Source: Actinomycetota bacterium (GTDB lineage: Bacteria > Actinomycetota > Actinomycetes > Nanopelagicales > Nanopelagicaceae). From it: DNA of 6,623 bases. The translations under genes and the position numbers were made by a program. This document shows, one piece after another, positions 1 through 5,875 of this stretch. Every line of letters begins with the position of its first letter. Positions within the stretch are counted from its first letter, which is position 1. Under the pieces are notes generated by a model. That model ran no database searches. It was not told the origin of the DNA and saw only the letters and a program-made list of their open reading frames with translations. The DNA is taken from positions 1 through 6,623 of the forward strand of contig WLCU01000055.1 in assembly GCA_009705165.1 (NCBI GenBank), read 5' to 3'.

Positions 1-617
1 CCTTTTTCACCGATCCCTTTTACTCCGGGTAAACCATCAGAAGGATCGCCCCTAAACATTGCAAAGAGTGCATACCTATCCCCCGGAATTGAATACTTAT
101 TTTCTACATAAGCTTTATCTACCAAATCATGTTGGGAAATACCTTTTGCTAGATAGACGACTTTAATATCTCTTCGGTCATCAACCATTTGGAAAAGGTC
201 TCGATCTCCCGTAACAATTCTTATCGGACCTTTTTCGATTTCGGCATAAGTTGCCATGACATCATCGGCTTCGAAATCATCGACACCTACGACCGGTATT
301 CCAAATAGATCCAATAAATCAAGCAGAATTGGAATCTGAGGAGTCAGTGTCTCAGGCTCTTCTTCCTCATCGCCTTCAGCTTCCAAGCGATTGGCTTTGT
401 AATCTGGAAAAAGTTCTACTCGCCAAGAAGGACGCCAATCACCGTCTAGGCAGGCCACCAAACGATTTGGTTTATAAACTGAGATTAATCGCGCCGTCAT
501 ATCGATGTAACCGCGAATTGCATTTACCGGAGTTCCATCAGGTGCACTTAACGTGTCGGGCATTCCGTAATAAGCGCGATACCAAAGAGATGCGCTATCT
601 AGAAGCATTAATGTCAT
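1..617 (-). CDS. Stand-alone 5'-3' exonuclease / flap endonuclease (FenA-like), 3' end cut by the window
   Basis: Structure-specific 5' nuclease of the family that also forms the N-terminal domain of DNA polymerase I; it removes 5' flaps and RNA primers during repair and lagging-strand processing. I translated 206 residues (the last is split by the window edge). Metal-site acidic residues are in family positions: D7 in MLLDSASLWYRAYYGMP, D58 in ACLDGD, E116/D118/D119 in FEADD, D138/D140 in TGDRD, and D191/D194 in the helix-hairpin-helix stretch RGDPSDGLPGVKGIGEKG. R66 and K74/R77 (ELFPDYKANR) match the substrate-binding arch, followed by an acidic patch (EGDEEEEPE, 81-89). The mycobacterial homologue FenA (Rv2090 type) is about 318 aa, so roughly a third is missing, including the C-terminus. 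It is unlikely to be a full Pol I, because this neighbourhood normally carries the stand-alone form, but the cut end cannot exclude it. The start at 617 shares ATGA with the helY stop and has GGGAG four bases upstream; the next ATG (608) would be too far from that site. Confidence 0.9.
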   Translation of the reverse strand, partial: MTLMLLDSASLWYRAYYGMPDTLSAPDGTPVNAIRGYIDMTARLISVYKPNRLVACLDGDWRPSWRVELFPDYKANRLEAEGDEEEEPETLTPQIPILLDLLDLFGIPVVGVDDFEADDVMATYAEIEKGPIRIVTGDRDLFQMVDDRRDIKVVYLAKGISQHDLVDKAYVENKYSIPGDRYALFAMFRGDPSDGLPGVKGIGEK

Positions 618-2989
618 AAATCTCCCATGAGGAAAGCAACCACTCCCCTGTCGATGCGCTTAACGGCATCTTTGCATACTGGGCGAAGTTTTTCACTCGC
701 CCCAGAAATTTGATTCAGTAAGTCAATTAACTGTTTTGTAGATCGGACAAAGTCTCCAACGGACATATCAGTGCCTTTAAGCACGTTTTGCAATGAATTT
801 CCATTTGCCCAACGGTATGCAACTGAACAAAACCCCGCATCAGGCTCTCGTTGAGTTTTTACCCCGTAGTCAGTTTCGATTTCCTCTAATTGTGCCCATA
901 AAGAAATGACATCAGTTAGCGCACTAGAGACCCGTGGACTTGGAAGTTTGGGTGCAACATTATCAGCGCTACGAGATTCGAAAATCATGGTTGAAACAAC
1001 GGATAAAAGTTCGGGTGCATTAAGCTCATCAAGAATTCCAAGACGTATTGCTTCGGTGAGTAAGAGATCTGATTCGGCGTAAATTTTAGTAAGAATCTTT
1101 CCCTGCTCTGTAGGTTTCTCGCCTTCGATATAACCCAGGTGCGTTAGTACCTGACAAATTTGGTCAAAAGTCTTAGCTATGACATGTGTCCGATTTTCTA
1201 CGCGGGTTCTTAAACCTTCATTTTCACGGTTTAATCTTCCGGCACGTTCTGCCAAACGTGAGTGATCCTCACGCTCGTTGCACCCGTGACAACTATGGTT
1301 GCGCATTTCTTTGCGTAAATCTGATAAATCATTTTCTAACCTTGCACGCTGACGGTTGTCAAAAGTCTTTTTGTTGTCGCGTTTTGATAGCAATACTTCT
1401 ACTTCTTTTATCTCGCGGCGGATACGTGCATATTCAAGGAAATCACCAAGATGACATACGGCCTGTCCAAGAAGTTCTTCTATTGCGCTCTCATTCTTAT
1501 GAATCTGTCTAGACAACCCCACAACTGCGCGATCTGCTTGGAACTGAGCAAAGGAAGACTCAAGTGATCGGCGTGCGCGTTCGCGTCCAAATCTTGCAAT
1601 CAAGTTAATGGACATGTTGTACGTTGGTGCGAAAGATGAACGAAGTGGGTAAGTTCGAGTTGAAGCTAAACCAGCCGCCGATGCTGAATCCACTGTTGGT
1701 GACCACTGAATGACTGCGTTTCCCTCAATGTCGATTCCTCGGCGACCTGCACGGCCAGTAAGTTGCGTATATTCACCTGGTGTAATGGGGACATGGGCTT
1801 CGCCATTGTATTTAATCAATTTCTCAAGGACAACAGTACGAGCCGGCATGTTGATTCCTAAAGCCAGAGTCTCAGTAGCAAAAACTGCCTTTACTAATCC
1901 GCGCTGAAACAGATCTTCAACGGCGCCTTTAAAACTGGGCAATAGCCCGGCATGGTGGGCGGCAATTCCGCGTTCTAGTGCGGTTAACCATTCGGTGAAT
2001 CCGAGAACTTCCAAATCCTCTTCGGCAATATTTTGGGTGTACTTAAGCGCCGTGGCTCGAATTTCATTTCGCTCTTCAGTCGTGGTCAAGCGCAATCCTG
2101 CGTGTAGGCACTGCTTAACTGCGGCATCACACCCAACTCGAGAAAAGATAAATGTGATTGCAGGCAGGAGATTTTCTCGAGAAAGTTTTTCAATGATATC
2201 TGCGCGAGTTAAACGATCTGCTGGCTCGTTATAACGACCTCTCCGGTGACGACTAATGGCTGCCTTGCGAACTGCTTCACGTTCGCGTTGCAAAATTTCG
2301 GGATTAATCTGGCCAGGCTTTTCAAAAAGGTCAAGTAATCGGTTACCGATAAGTACATGCTGATACAGCGGAATAGGACGGATTTCGCTAACAATGACTT
2401 GAGTATTTCCTCTGACTTCCCCTAACCATTCACCGAACTCCTCGGCATTTGAAACGGTCGCTGATAGAGAAATCACTTGAACACTTTCCATTAAGTGAAT
2501 CAAAACTTCTTCCCAAACAGCCCCGCGAAATTTATCAGCCAAGTAGTGGACTTCATCCATGACCACAAAGCCTAAATTAGTCAGCGTATTAGAGCCTGCG
2601 TACAACATATTACGCAAGACCTCAGTAGTCATTACGAGAATATCGGCTTCACCATTAATGCTTGTATCTCCCGTTAATAAGCCAACACGGTCTTCGCCAA
2701 ACTTGGCTACGAATTCAGAGTATTTTTGATTGGATAAAGCCTTAATTGGGGTTGTATAAAAGCACTTCTTCCCAAGTTTTAAGGCCAGGTGTGCTGCGAA
2801 TTCACCAACAACTGTTTTTCCTGCGCCGGTTGGGGCTGCAACCAAAACTCCACTTCCATCTTCAACTGCATGGCAAGCTGCTATTTGAAAAGGATCAAAT
2901 TCAAAGTCAAAACTGCTTATGAATTCTGTAGTCTCTTTAAATTTTGTACGTAGCTTTGCCGCAGCGAATTTCTCCGCAGGTGTTGTCAT
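614..2989 (-). CDS. helY: HelY-type Ski2-like DEVH-box helicase
   Basis: ATP-dependent superfamily 2 helicase of the Ski2/Mtr4-like group, likely acting on RNA or DNA-RNA structures in the cytoplasm; the physiological substrate is not settled. In the 791-residue protein, in order: FDPFQ (31-35), Walker A APTGAGKT (52-59), motif Ia PIKALSNQK (81-89), motif II MDEVHYL with DEVH at 145-148, SAT (176-178), motif IV FIFSR (280-284), AHHAGLLP (344-351), motif V TETLALGINMPA (372-383) and motif VI QLTGRAGRRG (409-418). A charged, probably coiled region lies at about 495-605 and contains HSCHGC (565-570). A C-terminal DSHCT-like helical domain spans about 610-791. All catalytic motifs are intact. It is shorter than mycobacterial HelY (about 900 aa). 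The reading frame is open to an ATG at 3022, but I chose 2989: it forms an ATGA overlap with the lipid kinase stop, leaves TTPAEKF... as a typical N-terminus, and 3022 has no ribosome site. Confidence 0.95.
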   Translation of the reverse strand: MTTPAEKFAAAKLRTKFKETTEFISSFDFEFDPFQIAACHAVEDGSGVLVAAPTGAGKTVVGEFAAHLALKLGKKCFYTTPIKALSNQKYSEFVAKFGEDRVGLLTGDTSINGEADILVMTTEVLRNMLYAGSNTLTNLGFVVMDEVHYLADKFRGAVWEEVLIHLMESVQVISLSATVSNAEEFGEWLGEVRGNTQVIVSEIRPIPLYQHVLIGNRLLDLFEKPGQINPEILQREREAVRKAAISRHRRGRYNEPADRLTRADIIEKLSRENLLPAITFIFSRVGCDAAVKQCLHAGLRLTTTEERNEIRATALKYTQNIAEEDLEVLGFTEWLTALERGIAAHHAGLLPSFKGAVEDLFQRGLVKAVFATETLALGINMPARTVVLEKLIKYNGEAHVPITPGEYTQLTGRAGRRGIDIEGNAVIQWSPTVDSASAAGLASTRTYPLRSSFAPTYNMSINLIARFGRERARRSLESSFAQFQADRAVVGLSRQIHKNESAIEELLGQAVCHLGDFLEYARIRREIKEVEVLLSKRDNKKTFDNRQRARLENDLSDLRKEMRNHSCHGCNEREDHSRLAERAGRLNRENEGLRTRVENRTHVIAKTFDQICQVLTHLGYIEGEKPTEQGKILTKIYAESDLLLTEAIRLGILDELNAPELLSVVSTMIFESRSADNVAPKLPSPRVSSALTDVISLWAQLEEIETDYGVKTQREPDAGFCSVAYRWANGNSLQNVLKGTDMSVGDFVRSTKQLIDLLNQISGASEKLRPVCKDAVKRIDRGVVAFLMGDL
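622..626 (-). promoter_or_regulatory. Shine-Dalgarno site of the exonuclease gene, inside the helY 3' end
   Basis: The minus strand reads GGGAG, then ATTT, then ATG. The site is embedded in the last codons of helY (Met-Gly-Asp-Leu-stop). It supports the ATG at 617 as the true start and, with the 4-bp ATGA overlap, argues for translational coupling of the helicase and nuclease genes. Confidence 0.7.
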
Positions 2990-3855
2990 GGCATCCACGT
3001 CGATAGCGCACCAGATATGCATTCAGCAGTTATTGGTAGTTGGCCAACTCGTTCGCCGTCGGCATAGGCAACTGCATCGGCTGTTATTGAAACTTTCTTG
3101 CTGCGCACGATTTCGACCGCCGGATGGGATATGTGAGTACCTTTGAAAACGCGTGGGAAAACTTTCAAGAATTCAATTTTCGAAATCGGGTGAAGGACCA
3201 TTACATCAAAAAGACCGTCGGCGAGCTCTGCTTCAGGGCAGACCAACATTCCACCGCCATAGGATCTACCGTTCGCAACGGCTATAAGCATGGCTTGTGT
3301 TGAGATAGTCCGATCATCGAGAGTGATTTCATAGTGTCTGGGTTTGAATCTAGGAAGTTCAAATGCGATAGCCACATCGTATTTTTTTGGACCTTTTGGC
3401 CAAGACATTGCATTAGCTCGTTCATTTACGATGGAATCAAAGCCAGTAGATAAAATTGCACCAAACCATTCACCATCCACCAGGCCCAAATCAATCTGAC
3501 GGGGTTTTGTATGAAGGATGGCGTTTAAAATTTCATCTATTTCGGTTAGAGACCAACCAAGAGTTCGAACGAAATCGTTACCTGTACCAGCTGGAATTAT
3601 CGCCAGTGGAATTTGAGCAGGAACAGTTTTCTGTAAGGTTAAATGCAATAGACCATCTCCCCCAACAGCTATGACTCCATCGCAATCGGGGAACTTAGTA
3701 ATAAAGTTTGTGAGCAAATCACTCTGATCAATCTGATTCTTACCAATAATTATTTCGTAGGCGATATTTCGTGAGTTCAGGAATCCGGCAACATATGTAC
3801 CTAAACTCGCACCTTTACCCTGCCCAGATACGGGATTAATCACTAAGGCCCACAT
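2986..3855 (-). CDS. Diacylglycerol kinase family lipid kinase (YegS/DagK-like)
   Basis: Cytoplasmic, membrane-associated lipid kinase that would phosphorylate a lipid alcohol such as diacylglycerol with ATP; the exact substrate cannot be read from sequence. The 289 residues fit the usual length of about 290-310. The N-terminal DAGKc domain shows NPVSGQGKG (7-15), the nucleotide-binding VGGDGLLH (64-71) and PAGTGNDFVR (88-97). The C-terminal beta-sandwich domain shows NGRSYGGGM (195-203), PEAELADGLFDV (207-218, with the metal-site acidic cluster) and YADGER (264-269). There is no signal peptide or membrane segment. It starts 17 bp after tatC, with a weak AGGG seven bases before the ATG, and its TGA stop overlaps the helY start. 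Its family members recycle diacylglycerol to phosphatidate for phospholipid synthesis, so its place beside Tat and helicase genes looks like operon packing rather than a shared pathway. Confidence 0.9.
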   Translation of the reverse strand: MWALVINPVSGQGKGASLGTYVAGFLNSRNIAYEIIIGKNQIDQSDLLTNFITKFPDCDGVIAVGGDGLLHLTLQKTVPAQIPLAIIPAGTGNDFVRTLGWSLTEIDEILNAILHTKPRQIDLGLVDGEWFGAILSTGFDSIVNERANAMSWPKGPKKYDVAIAFELPRFKPRHYEITLDDRTISTQAMLIAVANGRSYGGGMLVCPEAELADGLFDVMVLHPISKIEFLKVFPRVFKGTHISHPAVEIVRSKKVSITADAVAYADGERVGQLPITAECISGALSTWMP

Positions 3856-3872
3856 GCGCCGACCCTATCTAA

Positions 3873-4688
3873 CTATTCGTCTATTGGTGTTGGGGCGTCA
3901 ATTGAAGTTGCAGATGTCTCAATCGTAGCAATGCGCTTATCACGGCGTTTATCTACCAAGAGCCCAATACCTCCGGCCATAAAGTAGAGCGCGATTAGTG
4001 GCAAAGCCAACAGGGTCATCGTCACGGGATCTGGCGTAGGAGTAAAGGCTGCAGTGAAAAGAAAAATTGCAAAAACCCAAACTCGCCAAGGCCTCAAAAT
4101 TGTTTCACCTCGGATAAACCCAATGAGATTAAAGGTGACTAAGAAAACTGGTAGTTCAAAGGCGAGACCAAAAATGAGAATGATTCTCATTACGAAATCC
4201 AAGTAGTCGTCAAATTTAATTAGATTTGATAAAGCAGAAGGGGTAAATCCAAAAAGCATTTTGATGGCTAGCGGAAGGATTAAGTATCCAAGATATGCAC
4301 CTATTGCAAAAAAAGGCGTGGCAAATAGAATGAACAGAATCGTATTTCGCTTCTCTTTGCGATGTAGCGCGGGTGCAATAAAAGCCCATAATTGATAAAG
4401 CCAAACAGGTGCGGTCACAATAATGCCTGCAAGCAAAGCAACTTTAACTTGCAGATTAAAAGGTCCTAAGACACCGTTGATATAAAGACCACCACAGGTT
4501 GCCGCGCCAGCAGCTTGTGCCCCTTTTAAATCACAAACGGGAGCAGCCAGAGTCGTAATAATCTCATTATAGAAATACCACCCTATGCCGGCCCCAATAA
4601 CTATTGCGAGTGAGGCTCTAAAAATCCTCTTTCGAAACTCTCGGAGATGATCAAGCAGTGGCATCCTTGCCGCAGTATTAGATGCCAT
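3873..4688 (-). CDS. tatC: Sec-independent protein translocase subunit TatC
   Basis: Polytopic membrane subunit of the twin-arginine translocase; it recognises the RR signal peptide of folded cargo and recruits TatA. The 271-residue protein has six hydrophobic segments, at roughly 23-40, 78-105, 115-140, 163-188, 202-216 and 222-243. Family signatures are present: MPLLDHLREFRKR (9-21, with the conserved Glu at 17), PFNLQVKVAL (76-85), PVWLYQLWAFIAPAL (94-108), FELPVF (177-182, with the conserved membrane Glu at 178) and TPTPDP (216-221). Two cysteines (52 and 65) in the first extracytoplasmic loop could pair. The charged C-terminal tail (VDKRRDKR, 245-252) is cytoplasmic. It begins 9 bp after tatA; the intervening bases contain no Shine-Dalgarno sequence, so translation probably depends on coupling to tatA. 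Confidence 0.97.
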   Translation of the reverse strand: MASNTAARMPLLDHLREFRKRIFRASLAIVIGAGIGWYFYNEIITTLAAPVCDLKGAQAAGAATCGGLYINGVLGPFNLQVKVALLAGIIVTAPVWLYQLWAFIAPALHRKEKRNTILFILFATPFFAIGAYLGYLILPLAIKMLFGFTPSALSNLIKFDDYLDFVMRIILIFGLAFELPVFLVTFNLIGFIRGETILRPWRVWVFAIFLFTAAFTPTPDPVTMTLLALPLIALYFMAGGIGLLVDKRRDKRIATIETSATSIDAPTPIDE

Positions 4689-4697
4689 AGGCTAAAT

Positions 4698-4880
4698 TTA
4701 TTTGTCGGTTGATTCGCCGTTTGGCTTATTGTCATCTTCCTGGAGCTCTTTCATTTCGCTTTTGAAGATGCGAAGTGAACGTCCAAGTGAACGTGCTGAA
4801 TCAGGTAGACGTTTCGCGCCGAAAAGAACCATGACAACAACTAAAAGAACAATCAGATGTGTTGGCTTGAGTGCGTTCAT
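4698..4880 (-). CDS. tatA: Twin-arginine translocase subunit TatA
   Basis: Small single-span protein that oligomerises at TatC to open the passage for folded, twin-arginine-signal proteins. The 60 residues show the standard plan: a short N-terminus with LKPTHLIV, a hydrophobic helix at about 7-20, the FG hinge (20-21), an amphipathic helix (about 23-46: [20 protein letters not shown]) and a short acidic tail. The FGAKRLPD motif is diagnostic. It is shorter than most TatA proteins because the C-terminal tail is nearly absent; mycobacterial TatA is about 80 aa. TatB is not distinguishable by length alone, but the position upstream of tatC and the lack of an extended charged tail favour TatA. 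The start carries the best ribosome site in the window (AAGGAG, five bases upstream). Confidence 0.95.
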   Translation of the reverse strand: MNALKPTHLIVLLVVVMVLFGAKRLPDSARSLGRSLRIFKSEMKELQEDDNKPNGESTDK

Positions 4881-4885
4881 TACTT

Positions 4886-4891
4886 CTCCTT
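4886..4891 (-). promoter_or_regulatory. Shine-Dalgarno site of tatA
   Basis: The minus strand reads AAGGAG, AAGTA, ATG: a near-perfect anti-16S match at a five-base spacing. It is clearly stronger than the sites before pafC, tatC, the lipid kinase or helY, as expected for the first gene of an independently initiated translation block after the 74-bp gap. Confidence 0.85.
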
Positions 4892-4911
4892 GATTTAGGT
4901 CGGCTTACAAC

Positions 4912-4939
4912 GCTATAGGCTACCCCAGGCGCATGTCTT
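4912..4939 (-). promoter_or_regulatory. Candidate promoter for tatA and downstream genes
   Basis: On the minus strand AAGACA (4939-4934) is separated by 16 bases from TATAGC (4917-4912). This is four of six matches to each housekeeping consensus hexamer. A start about seven bases downstream, near 4905, would give a leader of about 25 bases that includes the AAGGAG ribosome site. The match is modest and found by eye in a short gap, so chance is a real alternative; read-through from pafC is equally possible. Confidence 0.3.
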
Positions 4940-4952
4940 AGCGCCAGGCGCA
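4925..4952 (-). repeat. Direct repeat and hairpin in the pafC-tatA gap
   Basis: The minus-strand nonamer TGCGCCTGG occurs twice, at 4952-4944 and 4933-4925, 19 bases apart start to start. The same DNA can fold as CCTGGCGC-TAAGACAT-GCGCCTGG (4948-4925): eight paired positions with one T-T mismatch around an eight-base loop. The first copy also lies in the perfect palindrome GCGCCTGGCGC (4951-4941). There is no T-run after the stem, so it is not a standard intrinsic terminator. The sequence is visibly more GC-rich than its surroundings. It may be an operator or an RNA processing or stabilising hairpin; the role is unknown. Confidence 0.55.
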
Positions 4953-4954
4953 GG

Positions 4955-5875
4955 CTATTGAGATTGGTAACGATCTAGCATCAGTTGAGACTTTTTACAT
5001 ATTTCTTCCCGTAAATCCAATGGTGTAACTAGTTCTGCGCCACCAGAACTTGCCAAGATACTTCTGATGAGCCATTGGGAAGAAAAGGAATCGAAGGAAT
5101 ACTCAGAGTTAGTTGATATTTCATCGGCATCAAAACGTTCCTTCATCACCCTTAGACGGGATTTGAATCTAACGGTAAATCCTTGTTTTGAATCGGCAGA
5201 TTTTGAGGCAGCAGGTGGCACATCTGCAGTCTTATTAATACTTGTGCAGGATTGAATACGATCTAAACGAAAAACTCTAAAATCCTGAGCGGTTTCACAA
5301 AAGGCATAGAGGTATTCCGCATTTTCATCGAGGCGAAGTTCGAGAGGTCTTACTAATCGTTGTGATATTTCATCTCTATAAATTGAATAGTATGAAATAT
5401 CAAGTGCGTGCTTTCGGACTATGGCAGTTTCAATTTCGGCCCGTAGAGAAGCAGGGATGTCGCTAATAGCCCTTAACTTCGAGGTGATTCTAGAACTTTG
5501 CGATAAACGTTCTGCAAGAACTTCGATATTTTGCTTCAATGAACTCTCAGTCGGCAAAGATTGCGAAAGCAAATCCAATCCCATAATCAGAGCAACTTGC
5601 TCCTCTAAATTAAGTGTTCTTGGCGATTGCAAAGTTTCAGCATTTTGAATAGTTACAAATCCAGATTCAAAAGAGAGATCCATGAGTTCAAGTGCTGTGT
5701 ACCCTGGCAAACCACACATCCACAAAGTCGTTAAATCTGAAACCATCTGTTTGGGTGATACATCAAAGGCAGTGGCTAACTCCTTGACACTTATCCCCTG
5801 GTTTGCAGTGATATATGGCACCAACGCCAGAAGACGTTCGGTTTCGGCAAGCGGGGTTGGTTTGCTTTTAACCAT
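4955..5875 (-). CDS. pafC: PafC, WYL-domain transcriptional regulator subunit
   Basis: One half of the PafBC activator. In mycobacteria PafBC switches on most LexA-independent DNA-damage genes, with the WYL domains serving as the proposed sensor of single-stranded nucleic acid. The 306 residues match the usual length (about 316 in M. tuberculosis). The N-terminal winged helix-turn-helix covers about 10-75 (ETERLLALVPYI; GISVKELATAFDVSPKQMVSDL; GLPGYTALELMDL, where LPGYT is characteristic of PafC). A helical linker follows at about 88-140 (LNLEEQVALIMGLDLL). The WYL domain spans about 148-210, with EYLYAFC (187-193) at the WYL position and FRVFRLDRI (199-207) as the conserved arginine-rich strand. 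The C-terminal extension lies at 230-306. The WYL tripeptide itself is degenerate (YLY). The ATG at 5875 overlaps the pafB stop by 8 bp and lacks a good ribosome site, consistent with coupled synthesis of the two partners. Confidence 0.92.
   Translation of the reverse strand: MVKSKPTPLAETERLLALVPYITANQGISVKELATAFDVSPKQMVSDLTTLWMCGLPGYTALELMDLSFESGFVTIQNAETLQSPRTLNLEEQVALIMGLDLLSQSLPTESSLKQNIEVLAERLSQSSRITSKLRAISDIPASLRAEIETAIVRKHALDISYYSIYRDEISQRLVRPLELRLDENAEYLYAFCETAQDFRVFRLDRIQSCTSINKTADVPPAASKSADSKQGFTVRFKSRLRVMKERFDADEISTNSEYSFDSFSSQWLIRSILASSGGAELVTPLDLREEICKKSQLMLDRYQSQ

Noticed and set aside
329..619. Plus-strand 96-codon open frame antisense to the nuclease start
   Set aside because: It lies wholly over a minus-strand gene with clear catalytic motifs, and its translation resembles no family I know. 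The other plus-strand frames over helY, tatA, pafC and pafB were rejected for the same reason.
2990..3022. Upstream ATG at 3022 giving an 802-residue helY product
   Set aside because: The 11 extra residues would overlap the lipid kinase by 37 bp and have no ribosome site, while the ATG at 2989 forms a typical ATGA junction and gives a normal N-terminus.
4216..4404. Second minus-strand frame inside tatC
   Set aside because: It is a shifted reading of strongly conserved TatC membrane segments, with no recognisable domain and no independent initiation signal.
4896..4911. PafBC-dependent damage promoter (RecA-type motif) before tatA, suggested by TTGT in the gap
   Set aside because: The bases after TTGT do not follow the mycobacterial consensus, and no -10 element lies at the required distance.
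4881..4954. Intrinsic terminator after pafC
   Set aside because: A hairpin exists, but no T-run follows it in the direction of transcription and the next genes continue on the same strand.
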